Numbered from the stretch's first letter, positions 36,968-47,416 are shown. The stretch is 64,000 bases of DNA from Dickeya aquatica (GCF_900095885.1 NZ_LT615367.1:4340001-4404000); one strand, 5' to 3'. Program-made: numbers and translations. The notes: generated by a model from the sequence alone, not told the origin.

Positions 36968-36985
36968 ACGGGGCCGCAGCCCCGT
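36968..36985 (-). terminator. glyQS terminator
   Basis: Stem ACGGGGC / GCCCCGT with a 4-base loop. On the minus strand a T-run follows, giving a standard intrinsic terminator about 70 bases after glyS. Confidence 0.9.
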
Positions 36986-37054
36986 CAGTGGTGATGCTTA
37001 ACATCACAAGTCATCAGCACCGGGCGGCGCAATACCGCCCGGCTGACCGGAGGA

Positions 37055-39124
37055 TTACTGCAACACCGAAATATCCGCCACCTTCAGGAACAGGTTGCGC
37101 AGTTCGTTGAGCAGCGTCAGGCGGTTGATACGCACCTGCGCGTCATCAGCGTTGACCATCACCTTATCGAAGAAGTTATCGACTGACTCACGCAACTGCG
37201 CCAGTTCCGCCAGCGCTTCCTGATAACGGCCTTCGGCAAACCACGGTGCCAGCTTGCTGGTGAGCGCAGTGACGTAGGTCGCCAGTTGGATCTCCTCGTT
37301 CTCTTTGAGCAACGCCGCCTGCACGCTGTCGTTCAGCGTTTCGGTGGATTTGGCCAGAATATTGGAGACGCGCTTGTTGGCGGCCGCCAGCGCAGCGGCT
37401 TGTTCCAGCGTGCGGAAATGGCTGACTGCTTTCACGCGGGCGTCGAAATCCGCCGGGCGGGTCGGACGACGCGCCAGCACCGCCTGAATGGTATCCACGC
37501 TGTGACCTTCTTCCTGATACCAGGCGCGGAAGCGGCCCAGCATGAATTCAATCACATCGTCTACCACATTGGCGTTCGTCAGCTTGTCGCCGTACAAACG
37601 TACCGCTTCTTCGGTCAGGGTTTGCAAGTCCAGCGGCAGGCGTTTTTCCACGATAATGCGCAGTACGCCGAGCGCGGCACGGCGCAGCGCGAACGGGTCT
37701 TTATCGCCTTTCGGGTGCTGGCCGATGCCGAAAATCCCCGCCAGCGTGTCCATCTTGTCGGCGATCGCCAGCGCACAAGCCACCGGTGAAGACGGCAGTT
37801 CATCACCGGCAAAACGCGGCTGATACTGCTCGTTTAGCGCAATGGCCACGTCTTCGGCTTCGCCGTCGTGACGGGCGTAGTGCATCCCCATCACGCCCTG
37901 GGTGTCGGTGAATTCAAACACCATGTTGGTCATCAGGTCACACTTGGAGAGCAGGCCCGCGCGTTTGGCGTGATTGACATCAGCGCCTATCTGCCCGGCG
38001 ACCCAACCGGCCAGCGCCGCGATACGGTCGGTTTTATTGCGCAGCGTGCCGAGCTGTTGCTGGAACAGCACGGTTTCCAGACGCGGCAGATGATCTTCCA
38101 GGCGTTTTTTGCGGTCAGTATTGAAGAAGAATTCGGCATCCGCCAGACGCGGGCGCACTACCTTTTCGTTACCGGAGATAATCTGCTGCGGGTCTTTCGA
38201 CTCGATGTTGGCAACAAAGATGAAGTTCGGCAGCAGCTTGCCGCTGTTGTCGTAAACCGGGAAGTATTTCTGGTCGCCTTTCATGGTGTACACCAGTGCT
38301 TGCGCCGGTACAGCCAGGAATTTCTCTTCGAATTTTGCCGTCAGCACCACCGGCCATTCCACCAGCGAGGTGACTTCTTCCAGCAGGCTGTCGCTCAAAT
38401 CGGCATTGCCGCCAATCTTGCGCGCCGCGTCTTCGGCATCGGCTTTGATTTTGGCTTTACGCGCCTCGTAATCAGCGAGCACCTTGCCGCGCTCCAGCAG
38501 AATCTGCGGGTACTGGTCGGCGTTATCGATGGTGAATTCCGGCTCGCCCATAAAGCGGTGGCCGCGGATCACGCGGGCGGAATCAATGCCCAGCACGGTG
38601 CCGGGGATCAGTTCATCGCCCAGCAGCAGCGTCACGGTGTGTACCGGGCGCACAAACTGGGTCTCTTTGTCGCCCCAGCGCATCAGTTTCGGGATAGGCA
38701 GCTTCGCCAGCGCGGTGCTGACCATGCCTGGCAGCAGCGTTTGCGCCGCTTCGCCTTTCACCTGCGCACGGAACAGCAGCCATTCGCCTTTGTCGGTGGT
38801 CAGGCGTTCAGCCTGCGCGACGGTGATGCCGCAACCGCGCGCCCAGCCTTCGGCCGCTTTGGTCGCGTTGCCTTCGGCATCAAACGCCTGCGCGATGGCC
38901 GGGCCGCGTTTTTCTACTTCTCTGTCCGGCTGGGAGGCACTTAAACCGGCCACTTTCAGCGCCAGACGGCGCGGCGCGGCGAACCAGTTGACCGACTGAT
39001 AACCGAGCCCGGCGGCGTCCAGTTCAGCGGTAAAGTTGGCGGCAAACGCCTGTGCCAGGGTACGCAAAGCCTTCGGCGGCAGCTCTTCGGTGCCGATTTC
39101 CACCAAAAATGTTTTGTCTGTCAT
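37055..39124 (-). CDS. glyS: glycyl-tRNA synthetase beta subunit
   Basis: A 689-residue subunit, identical in length to E. coli GlyS. It opens with [20 protein letters not shown] and has HD-domain-like and C-terminal anticodon-binding parts (the DALR-type end [21 protein letters not shown]). It forms the alpha2beta2 enzyme with GlyQ and charges glycine onto its tRNA. It lies 9 bases after glyQ. A very long open frame on the opposite strand here is only a codon-usage shadow. Confidence 0.98.
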   Translation of the reverse strand: MTDKTFLVEIGTEELPPKALRTLAQAFAANFTAELDAAGLGYQSVNWFAAPRRLALKVAGLSASQPDREVEKRGPAIAQAFDAEGNATKAAEGWARGCGITVAQAERLTTDKGEWLLFRAQVKGEAAQTLLPGMVSTALAKLPIPKLMRWGDKETQFVRPVHTVTLLLGDELIPGTVLGIDSARVIRGHRFMGEPEFTIDNADQYPQILLERGKVLADYEARKAKIKADAEDAARKIGGNADLSDSLLEEVTSLVEWPVVLTAKFEEKFLAVPAQALVYTMKGDQKYFPVYDNSGKLLPNFIFVANIESKDPQQIISGNEKVVRPRLADAEFFFNTDRKKRLEDHLPRLETVLFQQQLGTLRNKTDRIAALAGWVAGQIGADVNHAKRAGLLSKCDLMTNMVFEFTDTQGVMGMHYARHDGEAEDVAIALNEQYQPRFAGDELPSSPVACALAIADKMDTLAGIFGIGQHPKGDKDPFALRRAALGVLRIIVEKRLPLDLQTLTEEAVRLYGDKLTNANVVDDVIEFMLGRFRAWYQEEGHSVDTIQAVLARRPTRPADFDARVKAVSHFRTLEQAAALAAANKRVSNILAKSTETLNDSVQAALLKENEEIQLATYVTALTSKLAPWFAEGRYQEALAELAQLRESVDNFFDKVMVNADDAQVRINRLTLLNELRNLFLKVADISVLQ

Positions 39125-39133
39125 CGCGGCCTC

Positions 39134-40048
39134 TCAGCTCTGTTTACGGTTGCACATCGGGAAGCCCAGCGCCTCGCGGGAGGCATAGTAGGCTTCCGCC
39201 ACCGCTTTGGTCAGGGTACGGATCCGCAGGATGTAGCGCTGACGTTCGGTTACGGAAATGGCTTTGCGCGCGTCCAGCAAGTTAAAGCTGTGGGCGGCTT
39301 TCAGAATGCGCTCGTAGGCAGGCAGCGGCAGCGGTTTTTCCAGCGCCAGCAACTGCTGGGCTTCTTTTTCATACTGCTCAAAGCAGGTGAACAGGAAATC
39401 CACGTCAGCGTATTCGAAGTTATAGGTGGACTGCTCCACTTCGTTTTGATGGAACACGTCGCCGTAGGTGGTTTTACCCAGCGGGCCGTCGCTCCACACC
39501 AGGTCGTAAACGCTGTCCACGCCCTGAATGTACATCGCCAGACGTTCCAGGCCGTAGGTAATCTCACCCGTCACCGGTTTACATTCCAGACCACCGACCT
39601 GCTGGAAGTAGGTGAACTGGGTGACTTCCATCCCGTTCAGCCACACTTCCCAGCCCAGACCCCAGGCACCCAGCGTCGGGTTTTCCCAGTTATCTTCCAC
39701 GAAACGAATGTCGTGAATGGTCGGGTCCATGCCCAGTTCTTTTAATGAGCCGAGGTACAGCTCCTGAATGTTGTCCGGCGACGGCTTGATGATCACCTGA
39801 AACTGGTAATAGTGTTGCAGGCGGTTGGGGTTTTCACCGTAGCGGCCATCGGTCGGACGGCGTGACGGTTGCACATAAGCCGCGGCAATCGGCTCCGGGC
39901 CGAGCGCGCGCAGGCACGTCATGGGGTGAGAGGTGCCAGCACCGACTTCCATATCCAGCGGTTGGACGATGGTGCAGCCCTGACGCGCCCAGTAATCCTG
40001 TAACGTCAGGATCAGTCCCTGAAAGGTCTTGGTATCAAACTTTTGCAT
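39134..40048 (-). CDS. glyQ: glycyl-tRNA synthetase alpha subunit
   Basis: A 304-residue class II synthetase catalytic subunit. [18 protein letters not shown] starts the protein, and [18 protein letters not shown] and [19 protein letters not shown] are family signatures including motif 2. It binds ATP and glycine; the beta subunit binds tRNA. First gene of the glyQS operon; its promoter lies in the 112 bases before the TauE/SafE gene. Confidence 0.98.
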   Translation of the reverse strand: MQKFDTKTFQGLILTLQDYWARQGCTIVQPLDMEVGAGTSHPMTCLRALGPEPIAAAYVQPSRRPTDGRYGENPNRLQHYYQFQVIIKPSPDNIQELYLGSLKELGMDPTIHDIRFVEDNWENPTLGAWGLGWEVWLNGMEVTQFTYFQQVGGLECKPVTGEITYGLERLAMYIQGVDSVYDLVWSDGPLGKTTYGDVFHQNEVEQSTYNFEYADVDFLFTCFEQYEKEAQQLLALEKPLPLPAYERILKAAHSFNLLDARKAISVTERQRYILRIRTLTKAVAEAYYASREALGFPMCNRKQS

Positions 40049-40160
40049 GTTGGATTCGCACGCGATACAAGTGGTTTTTACAATGAGGGCGTCAGTATAC
40101 CCTCTGAGTGCAAGATATACAGCCAGAATGCGGCAACAACTTCAGCCGCCCGGCGGATGA

Positions 40161-40967
40161 TTACCCGGCGAACACGGTTTGCAGCATTTTCAGGCTTAAC
40201 AGCAACAACAGCCCGGCAAAGGCTTTTTTCAGCGTGGCAACCGGCAGACGATGCGCCAGCCGCGCGCCCACCGGCGCAGTAAAAAAGCTGACGCCGGAAA
40301 TCAGCACCACCGCAGGCAGCGACACATAACCGAGACTAAACGCAGGCAGGCCGCTCGCCGGCCAGCCATTCATCATATAGCCCAGCGCGCCAGCGAGTGC
40401 GATCGGCAAGCCGACCGCCGCCGAGGTGCCAATCGCCTGCTGAATGCGCACGTTACACCAGCTCAAAAACGGCACGGTGAGCGAGCCGCCGCCAATCGCC
40501 ACCAGCGCCGAAATGCTGCCAATGGTCAACCCGGCCAGCGACAGCCCGGCCACACCCGGTAACTGGCGGTTCGGCTTCGGTTTAATGTTCAGCACCATTT
40601 GCAGCGAGACATAGGCCATAAAGCAGGAGAAGAAAATCGCCAGCGCCCGGGTCGGCAGCAGGGCGGCAAGCCAGGTGGCGATAAACGTACCGACCAGAAT
40701 CGCCGGGGTGATACGCCAGACCACCGGCCACAGCACCGCCTGATGCTGATGGTGGGTGCGCAGGCTGGAAACCGCCGTCATCACTATCGCCGCCATCGAG
40801 GTGCCGAGCGCCAAATGCACCAGATGCGCTTGCTCCACGCCCTGCGCGGCAAACAGCGCCGTCAGCACCGGCACCATGATGCCGCCGCCGCCAATGCCCA
40901 GTAACCCGGCCATAAACCCCACCACAGCGCCCAACGCCAGATAAGCCAGAACCCACTCCATCCCCAT
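40161..40967 (-). CDS. TauE/SafE family membrane permease
   Basis: A 268-residue membrane protein with about eight hydrophobic helices and the two repeated signature segments of the TSUP family, GLLGIGGGGIMVPVL near the start and ALVAIGGGSLTVPFL in the middle. Members export sulfite, sulfoacetate or other small organic anions; the substrate here is unknown. The gene is leftward, divergent from tag. Confidence 0.85.
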   Translation of the reverse strand: MGMEWVLAYLALGAVVGFMAGLLGIGGGGIMVPVLTALFAAQGVEQAHLVHLALGTSMAAIVMTAVSSLRTHHQHQAVLWPVVWRITPAILVGTFIATWLAALLPTRALAIFFSCFMAYVSLQMVLNIKPKPNRQLPGVAGLSLAGLTIGSISALVAIGGGSLTVPFLSWCNVRIQQAIGTSAAVGLPIALAGALGYMMNGWPASGLPAFSLGYVSLPAVVLISGVSFFTAPVGARLAHRLPVATLKKAFAGLLLLLSLKMLQTVFAG

Positions 40968-41103
40968 GTGCTAATCCCCTGTCAGTTATCTCTATTTTTT
41001 ATTTCAATCAGCGCGAACGCGCAGGCTTGTGCCATCGCCAGTTGCATCACAGGCCATCCGGGGGATGATTTCTGCCGACGAACGGCGAGCCATAACGGCC
41101 TTC

Positions 41104-41157
41104 ATCAATACCAACAATCTCTATCAATGCCAATCATGTTGTCGGATAACAATCATG
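41104..41157. repeat. degenerate direct repeats upstream of tag
   Basis: ATCAATACCAACAATCTCT (41104-41122) is followed by ATCAATGCCAATCATGTT (41123-41140) and a further CAATCATGCTGTT copy. The unit is about 19 bp with several mismatches. It is one of several short intergenic tandem arrays in this window. Confidence 0.45.
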
Positions 41158-41177
41158 CTGTTGTAACGGGAGGAACC

Positions 41178-41738
41178 ATGACACGCTGTGGCTGGGTAAC
41201 GCAGGACACCCTTTACCTTGACTATCATGACCACGAGTGGGGCAAACCCTGTACCGATGGGCGGGCGCTGTTCGAACTCCTGTGCCTGGAAGGGCAACAG
41301 GCCGGATTATCCTGGATAACGGTGCTGAAAAAACGCCAGCACTATCGTCACTGCTTTCACAACTTTGACCCTCAGCGCGTCGCCGCCATGACCGAAGCGG
41401 ATATCGACCGTCTGGTGCAAGATGCCGGTATCATTCGCCATCGCGGCAAGATAACGGCGATTATTCGCAACGCCCGCGCTCTGCTGGCGATGCAGCAACA
41501 GGGTGAGGATTTTGCCACCTTTATCTGGTCGTTTGTCGCAGGCCAGCCGCAGGTGAACCACCCGGCCACGCTTGCGGAGGTGCCAGCCAAAACCGCCGTG
41601 TCTGATGCGATGTCAAAAGCGTTGAAAAAGCGCGGCTTCACCTTCATCGGCTCGACCATCTGTTATGCGTTTATGCAGGCCGCCGGGCTGGTTAACGACC
41701 ATGTCACCACCTGCTTTTGCCATGTCGAAACCGCATGA
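41178..41738 (+). CDS. tag: DNA-3-methyladenine glycosylase I
   Basis: A 186-residue base-excision glycosylase that removes 3-methyladenine from alkylated DNA. The zinc ligands of Tag are seen as Cys in MTRC, His in DYHDHEW, and the His/Cys pair in NDHVTTCFCH at the end. LSWITVLKKR and the aromatic pocket residues are conserved. ATG 41178 follows the strong site GGGAGGAA. Its stop overlaps the start of yiaC (ATGA), as in E. coli where tag and yiaC are adjacent. Confidence 0.96.
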   Translation: MTRCGWVTQDTLYLDYHDHEWGKPCTDGRALFELLCLEGQQAGLSWITVLKKRQHYRHCFHNFDPQRVAAMTEADIDRLVQDAGIIRHRGKITAIIRNARALLAMQQQGEDFATFIWSFVAGQPQVNHPATLAEVPAKTAVSDAMSKALKKRGFTFIGSTICYAFMQAAGLVNDHVTTCFCHVETA

Positions 41739-42187
41739 TCCGCGCCTATCACACCGAAGACCTCGACACGCTGGTGCCACTGTGGCTGGAGAGCACCACG
41801 CGCGCGCACCCGTTCATCGCCCCCGGTTACTGGCAAGAGAGCGAGGAGCTGGTGCGCAACCACTATCTGCCGCGCGCGCAAACCTGGGTATATGAAACTC
41901 AGCAGGGCATTGGCGGGTTTATCAGCGTGATGGATCAACGTTTTATCGGGGCGCTGTTTGTCCACCACTCGCTGTATGGCCACGGTGCCGGGGCAGCGCT
42001 GATGGCCCATGTTCAACAGCGTTTTCCGGTACTGAGCCTGGAGGTTTACCAGCAAAACCATCGCGCCTGCGCCTTTTACCGCAAACACGGTTTTATGACG
42101 GTACAGGAGAGCCAACAGGCCGACACTCAGGCTTGCTTACTGATGATGCACTGGCAGGATAGCAACCTGCTTTTCCCTGCGCGCTAA
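41735..42187 (+). CDS. yiaC: GNAT N-acetyltransferase YiaC
   Basis: A 150-residue acetyltransferase of the GNAT fold, similar throughout to E. coli YiaC, a lysine acetyltransferase. Early LVPLWLESTTRAHPFI, the acetyl-CoA loop YGHGAGAALMAHVQ and the LEVYQQNHRACAFYRKHGF segment are visible. Start ATG 41735 overlaps the tag stop, so translation is coupled. Target proteins cannot be predicted. Confidence 0.9.
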   Translation: MIRAYHTEDLDTLVPLWLESTTRAHPFIAPGYWQESEELVRNHYLPRAQTWVYETQQGIGGFISVMDQRFIGALFVHHSLYGHGAGAALMAHVQQRFPVLSLEVYQQNHRACAFYRKHGFMTVQESQQADTQACLLMMHWQDSNLLFPAR

Positions 42188-42262
42188 CGCAACGGCTTGC
42201 AGTCTTGGCGCAGGTTGCTCATGATGCCATTTCGCTTTTATCCCCCTCAGCCGGAGTGAACG

Positions 42263-43225
42263 ATGAAACCTGACGTCATTCTCTACAAGCACATTCCTGA
42301 AGCGCTACAACGCAAACTTGAACAGCATTTTACCGTTTCCGTATTTGACGGGCTGCCGCCGGTCGGCCACCCGCTACTGGCCCGCGCCGAGGGGCTTATT
42401 GGGGCTGGCTATACCGTCAGCCGCGAATACCTGTCTCATTTGCCGCAATTACGCGCGGTGTCTACCGTGTCGGTCGGCTACGACAATATCGATGTGGAGG
42501 CGCTCAATGAAAAGAAAGCGTTACTGATGCACACCCCGACGGTGCTGACGGAAACCGTCGCCGATACCGTGCTGACCCTGATGCTGATGACCGCACGCCG
42601 GGCGCTGGAATCCGCCGAGCGCGTCAAAGCCGGTGAGTGGACGGGTAACATCGGTGAAAGCTGGTTCGGCGTGGATGTCCACCACAAAACCCTCGGTATT
42701 TTGGGCATGGGGCGTATCGGGCTTGCGGTGGCGCAGCGCGCGCATTTCGGCTTTGGCATGCCGGTGCTTTATCATGCGCGCCGCCACCATGAGGCGGCAG
42801 AGACCCGCTTTAACGCCCGTTACTGCGATCTTGATACCCTGCTGGCCGAATCGGATTTTCTGTGTATTACCCTGCCATTGACGCCGCAAACCCGCCACCT
42901 GATTGGCAAAGCGCAACTGGCGAAGATGAAGCCCGGCGCGATCCTCATCAACATCGGGCGCGGCCCGGTGGTGGATGAGCAGGCGCTGATTGAAGCCTTG
43001 ACCGACGGCACGCTGCACGCCGCCGGGCTGGATGTGTTTGAGCAAGAGCCGCTCCCGGTGGACTCACCGCTGCTGACGCTGCCCAATGTGGTCGCGCTGC
43101 CGCACATCGGCTCCGCCACCCACGAAACCCGCTACAACATGGCGGCCTGCGCGGTAGATAACCTGATAGCCGCCCTGACCGGCACGGTGACGGAGAATTG
43201 CGTGAATCCTGATGTGCAGCATTGA
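42263..43225 (+). CDS. ghrB: glyoxylate/hydroxypyruvate reductase B
   Basis: A 320-residue D-2-hydroxyacid dehydrogenase. The NAD(P)-binding motif is [15 protein letters not shown]. Catalytic Arg is in [11 protein letters not shown], Glu in DVFEQEPLP and His in [11 protein letters not shown]. Blocks such as [13 protein letters not shown] match E. coli GhrB almost exactly. It reduces glyoxylate, hydroxypyruvate and 2-ketogluconate. The start has GGAGTGAACG before it. Confidence 0.95.
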   Translation: MKPDVILYKHIPEALQRKLEQHFTVSVFDGLPPVGHPLLARAEGLIGAGYTVSREYLSHLPQLRAVSTVSVGYDNIDVEALNEKKALLMHTPTVLTETVADTVLTLMLMTARRALESAERVKAGEWTGNIGESWFGVDVHHKTLGILGMGRIGLAVAQRAHFGFGMPVLYHARRHHEAAETRFNARYCDLDTLLAESDFLCITLPLTPQTRHLIGKAQLAKMKPGAILINIGRGPVVDEQALIEALTDGTLHAAGLDVFEQEPLPVDSPLLTLPNVVALPHIGSATHETRYNMAACAVDNLIAALTGTVTENCVNPDVQH

Positions 43226-43264
43226 TACACGATTCTGGATACACGACGCTGAATGGATACACGA
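43224..43264. repeat. GATACACGA repeats after ghrB
   Basis: Three copies of GATACACGA at 43224, 43238 and 43256, followed by a partial GATAAATC. They begin at the ghrB stop codon and fill the gap before the rhodanese gene. Spacing is 14 and 18 bases. Confidence 0.7.
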
Positions 43265-43303
43265 CACGGATAAATCATACCGACATAAAAATCAGGAGCA
43301 CCG

Positions 43304-43702
43304 ATGAGCTACGTAACTGAGACACCCGCTTTACCCTGCGAAGAAACCGCGTTGTATTTCCAGAACAAACTGGCGCTGGAAACCGACTGTGCCGATGTGC
43401 ATCACGCCATCACCACGGGGGAAGTGGATTTTGTGTTGCTGCATGTCGTTGGCAGCCGCGACACCTTCAACCACAAACATCTGCCCGGTGCCATCCATCT
43501 GCCCCATCGTGAGATAACCCACGAAAAGCTGGCGGCCCTGCATCAAGGTAAACTGTTCGTGGTCTACTGCGCCGGGCCGCATTGCAACGGTGCGGATCAG
43601 GCGGCGTATAAAATCGCCCGTCTCGGTTTTCCGGTAAAAGTGATGATAGGCGGGATCACCGGCTGGGCTGACGAAGGCTTCGCCTTCGCGAGCGCCTCTT
43701 AA
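43304..43702 (+). CDS. rhodanese-like sulfurtransferase
   Basis: A 132-residue single rhodanese domain. The active-site loop contains Cys in VVYCAGPHCNGADQAA, and DTFNHKHLPGAIHLPHREI is the typical substrate-proximal CH2 motif. Such proteins move sulfane sulfur; the partner is not evident. AGGAG precedes the ATG. It is convergent with the DUF4432 gene, with a hairpin between them. Confidence 0.88.
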   Translation: MSYVTETPALPCEETALYFQNKLALETDCADVHHAITTGEVDFVLLHVVGSRDTFNHKHLPGAIHLPHREITHEKLAALHQGKLFVVYCAGPHCNGADQAAYKIARLGFPVKVMIGGITGWADEGFAFASAS

Positions 43703-43720
43703 GCTGGCGATGCGTATACA

Positions 43721-43745
43721 GGCTGGCGCTGAACACCCGCCAGCC
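43721..43745. terminator. hairpin between rhodanese and DUF4432 genes
   Basis: Stem GGCTGGCG / CGCCAGCC (8 bp, 9-base loop) between convergent genes; no clear T-run. Confidence 0.5.
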
Positions 43746-43770
43746 TGACGCTCCCGGTGAGGGGTAACGC

Positions 43771-44979
43771 TTATTCCACCGCGATCGGTTTTTCCGTCAG
43801 CGTGGTGGGGCGGTCGCCCTGAATCGCCTTCACTTTTTCTTCGGTTTGCTGCACCGCCGCCGGGCTGCTTAACAGGCTGTAGGTCAGCTCAAACGTGGTG
43901 CTCTGGCCGGGTTGCAGTTTCTTCACCCGCCCTTGCTGGCGCTCAATCGTGACCGGGTAGGCGTAGCTGGTGCCGGGTTCGATGCCGGTGACATAGCCTT
44001 GCTTCTCGGTGTCGGTGTTTTTCCACAGCGTCAGCAACGGCAACTGCCGGGTATCAAACGCGATGGAAACGCCTTTATCACCCGCACGGTTAACCAGCGC
44101 AGCCAGCGTTTTACCGGCTTTATCTGCGTACGGCGTCATGTTAAACACCATTTCGTCGAAGCCTTTCGTCGGCCCTTTATAGCTTTGCCAGCTTTTCAGG
44201 CCCGCTTTGGCATAGTCGTTAAACGGTGAAATCTCTTTTACCGGTGCCAGGAAGCGCGCGCCCTCTTCCAGAATCGGGGTGCCGAAGTTGCTGTGATAGA
44301 TAATCTGGTAGTCGCGCGGGTAGTCGGCTTTGTTGGTCAGCACATCATGAACGGTAAACGACTCGCTTCCCGGCACATAGCGCAGTTCCGTCCAGGTTTC
44401 GAGGTTGGATTTCTTGAAGCTGTTTTCTTTCAGCAAGCCGCGCACGGTGATGGTGTAGGGCGCTTTGTCGCTCACGTCCACCACCACTTTGGACGCCGGC
44501 GTATTCCCGGCGCGGCCATGCAGGGTGTAGATCATGCCGTCGCTGGTCACGGGGTGGCCTGTCCATTCATAGCCACAGCGCACCATCATTTCATTAAAGC
44601 CTTCCAGCCAGCCCAGCCCGTTGCGCCCTTCCAGCGTGATGGTATTCGGGTTTACCACTTCATCGACCGGTGAATCCCACCCCAGTCGAATGTTTTTGCC
44701 CGTAACATGCAGTAAATCCATGCCGCGCGTCGGGCTCAGGGCAATTTGCAACCCGTTCGGGCTGGTAATGGTGAGCACTTTGCTGCCTTCCTGACGGCCA
44801 CCGTGCAATACCTTTTGCTCGATGCTGAAACGCGCATCTTTTATCTTCAGCGACTCGCTGCTGACCTGCCAGTTGCCTTTCTCGGTGCTGCTTTCCACGT
44901 CCGTCAGCACGAAGGTCTGCGCCCCCAATTGCCAGGAAGCCAGCGCCAGTGCGATACCCATTGCCAGTTGTTTTTTCAT
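43771..44979 (-). CDS. DUF4432 periplasmic protein (aldose-epimerase-like fold)
   Basis: A 402-residue secreted protein. The signal peptide is MKKQLAMGIALALASWQLGA with a likely cut before QTF. The mature part has the galactose-mutarotase-like features of DUF4432, with SPTRGMDLLHV, LGWDSPVDEVV and GRAGNTPASKV. It probably binds or acts on a sugar or oligosaccharide in the periplasm; no substrate can be given. ATG 44979 follows AAAAGG; a GTG at 44988 is possible. It stands alone. Confidence 0.8.
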   Translation of the reverse strand: MKKQLAMGIALALASWQLGAQTFVLTDVESSTEKGNWQVSSESLKIKDARFSIEQKVLHGGRQEGSKVLTITSPNGLQIALSPTRGMDLLHVTGKNIRLGWDSPVDEVVNPNTITLEGRNGLGWLEGFNEMMVRCGYEWTGHPVTSDGMIYTLHGRAGNTPASKVVVDVSDKAPYTITVRGLLKENSFKKSNLETWTELRYVPGSESFTVHDVLTNKADYPRDYQIIYHSNFGTPILEEGARFLAPVKEISPFNDYAKAGLKSWQSYKGPTKGFDEMVFNMTPYADKAGKTLAALVNRAGDKGVSIAFDTRQLPLLTLWKNTDTEKQGYVTGIEPGTSYAYPVTIERQQGRVKKLQPGQSTTFELTYSLLSSPAAVQQTEEKVKAIQGDRPTTLTEKPIAVE

Positions 44980-45482
44980 CCTTTGCACCTTTTTAAGCTG
45001 AATTGATTAAGCTTGCGAGAGCCAAGACTACAAACCCCACGACGGCGAGACTGTGACTTTCCTCACCAGACGATAGAAACGGGTGTTTTTTGCGCTAACT
45101 TTGTCGCTCAAATCACAGAAAGCACAAAAATCATTGACGATTTTCAGCAAAAATAACGGTAAACGGCATTATTAGCTGACGAATTTCAGCCCATGTGGAT
45201 TCAGGCGACGCCAGCCCTGAGAGAGAAGCTGAAAAACTTCAGCTACAAGAAACAGATAAAAAACGAGAAAAAACAGATTATTGCATCATAGCCCATCGGC
45301 ACCCCGGCACCGCTGACTTGCCAGCCCCGACGCCCATGCTCTATCATCAGCCCCGGCTATTTACTTTTACATCGCTTGGTTGTTTCGCACGCTGAATCTT
45401 CAGCGTCGTTTCCTGTTGTTTGCCGTTTCCTGCACGGTTTGTGCGCCGGGAAAGGCAAACCATGATGTAAAAGGTCTTCGGT
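44980..45482. other. intergenic region before the EF4-like gene
   Basis: About 500 bases with no convincing gene; it divides two divergent genes and should hold both promoters. I see AT-rich sequence near 45100-45180 but no recognisable operator. Confidence 0.5.
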
Positions 45483-47282
45483 ATGCACACTTCTCTGATT
45501 CGTAACTTCTGTATTATCGCCCACATTGATCACGGCAAATCGACGCTGGCTGACCGGATTATCGAGCTGACCGCGACGGTGGCCAAACGCGACATGCGCG
45601 AGCTGCTGCTGGATAGCATGGATATCGAGCGCGAGCGCGGCATCACCATCAAGCTGCAAACCGTGCGCATGAACTACCAGGATGCACGTGGCCAGCATTA
45701 TCAGTTCAATTTGGTGGACACCCCCGGGCACGTCGATTTCTCCGCCGAAGTCTCGCGCAGCCTGGCGGCTTGCGAAGGGGCAATACTGCTGGTTGATGCC
45801 ACCCAAGGGGTACAGGCACAGACGCTGGCGCACCTCAGTCTGGCGCGCCAGCATGGCCTGACTATCCTGCCGGTACTCAATAAAATCGACAGCCCGCAGG
45901 CGGATGTCATCAGCACCACCCGCCAGCTGGCGGCAATCCCTGAACTGGATATCAGCAACCTGCTGGCGGTGTCGGCAAAAACCGGGCAAGGCGTGGCCGA
46001 GGTGCTGGCGTTTATCGCCCGCCATTTTCCCGCGCCGCAAGGCCGGAACGACGCCCCGCTACGCGCGCTGGTGTTTGATTCGCACTACGATGTCTACCAG
46101 GGTGCCATCATGCATGTGCGTGTAGTCGATGGCGTTATCCGCCCCGGCGACACGCTCTGTTTTATGTCCTCAGGGCAGCGCGTTGACGTCAGTGAAACCG
46201 GGGCCTTTTTCCCCCAGCGCCAGCCGCTTACCCGGTTGCGAGACGGCGAAGTCGGCTATCTCACCGCTGGCCTGAAAGAGGCGGCGGCCATTCGGGTCGG
46301 CGATACGCTCACCCTGGCCGATGCCCCGGCGACAGCGCCCGTTGCACGCTATCAGGAGATGAAACCGATGGTGTTTTCCGGCCTGTATCCCGACGCCGAT
46401 GACGACCTCAAGGGCCTGCGCAACGCCATCGGCAAACTCTCGCTTAACGATGCCGCGCTGCACATCACGCCCGAGGTTTCCGCGTCCCTCGGCGCGGGCT
46501 TTCGCTGCGGTTTTCTCGGCATGTTGCATCTGGACATTATCCGGGAGCGGTTGAAGCGGGAATACGGTATTTCCGTCATCGTCACCTCACCGAGCGTGGA
46601 ATACCGGGTCACGCTGCATAACGGGCAGTGCCTGACGATTGATAACCCGGCACACTTTCCCGGCGAAGAGACGCTGAAATGGGTGGAAGAGCCTTATGTG
46701 CGCTGCACGCTGCACACGCCCGATGACTATGTTGGCGCGCTGATGACCTTTTGCGCCACGCGGCGCGGGGAGTTTATCGACATGCACTATCTCGATAACG
46801 GGCAGGTGGCGCTGAACTGGGATGTGCCGCTGTGCGACATGGTGTTCGGCTTTTTCGATAAGCTGAAATCCCTGACGCAGGGCTACGCCACGCTCGATTA
46901 CGCCTTTATTGGCTATCGGCGCGCCGACCTGGTGCGCTGCGACATTTACCTTGATAATCAAATAATTGATGCTTTTTCGTTTATCATCGCCCGGCAAAAC
47001 GCCTGGGCGCGGGCCACGCAAATCGTCAACACGCTAAAGCAGGTGCTCCCGCGCAAGCTGTACCCCGTCCCGGCGCAAGCCAAAGTGGGCAACCGCGTGA
47101 TTGCCCGTGAAGATATCCCGCCGCTGCGCAAAAGCGCGCTGGCGCAAGGGTTTCAGGGCAGCCTGTCGCAGAAACAACGGCTTATTCGCAAGCAGCGCGA
47201 GAACAAGAAACATAATATCGGCTTTTCCAAACGGGATATCCCGCGCGAGGCGTTTATGGCGATTCTGGCCATTGAGGTTTAA
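45483..47282 (+). CDS. EF4/LepA-like translational GTPase, free-standing paralogue
   Basis: A 599-residue GTPase with the full LepA domain order. Motifs are AHIDHGKST (G1), RERGITIK (G2), DTPGHVDF (G3), NKID (G4) and SAK (G5). Domain II, EF-G-like domains III and V and a LepA-type C-terminal domain (LSQKQRLIRKQRENKKHN) follow. By eye it is about half identical to E. coli LepA, much less than expected for the enterobacterial orthologue, and it is not beside lepB. It is therefore likely an additional diverged EF4. EF4 acts on stalled or mis-translocated ribosomes. A hairpin at 47302-47328 follows. Confidence 0.88.
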   Translation: MHTSLIRNFCIIAHIDHGKSTLADRIIELTATVAKRDMRELLLDSMDIERERGITIKLQTVRMNYQDARGQHYQFNLVDTPGHVDFSAEVSRSLAACEGAILLVDATQGVQAQTLAHLSLARQHGLTILPVLNKIDSPQADVISTTRQLAAIPELDISNLLAVSAKTGQGVAEVLAFIARHFPAPQGRNDAPLRALVFDSHYDVYQGAIMHVRVVDGVIRPGDTLCFMSSGQRVDVSETGAFFPQRQPLTRLRDGEVGYLTAGLKEAAAIRVGDTLTLADAPATAPVARYQEMKPMVFSGLYPDADDDLKGLRNAIGKLSLNDAALHITPEVSASLGAGFRCGFLGMLHLDIIRERLKREYGISVIVTSPSVEYRVTLHNGQCLTIDNPAHFPGEETLKWVEEPYVRCTLHTPDDYVGALMTFCATRRGEFIDMHYLDNGQVALNWDVPLCDMVFGFFDKLKSLTQGYATLDYAFIGYRRADLVRCDIYLDNQIIDAFSFIIARQNAWARATQIVNTLKQVLPRKLYPVPAQAKVGNRVIAREDIPPLRKSALAQGFQGSLSQKQRLIRKQRENKKHNIGFSKRDIPREAFMAILAIEV

Positions 47283-47301
47283 CGCCGAACGCGTGCCAAT
47301 T

Positions 47302-47328
47302 GCGGGTAACGCCACTTGAGTTACCCGC
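47302..47328 (+). terminator. hairpin after the EF4-like gene
   Basis: A 9-bp stem GCGGGTAAC / GTTACCCGC with a 9-base loop, followed by TTAAC; a weak terminator. Confidence 0.5.
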
Positions 47329-47416
47329 TTAACAGCAACAGTTCCGATTGCACCGGATCTGCGCTCGCGTTAAGGTTGCGCCTTACCTGCGACCGACCAA
47401 TAATTAATGACACCTT

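Noticed and set aside
37868..38944. 358-residue open frame opposite glyS
   Set aside because: Shadow of glyS codon usage; composition (His, Gln, Phe rich) is not protein-like and glyS is complete.
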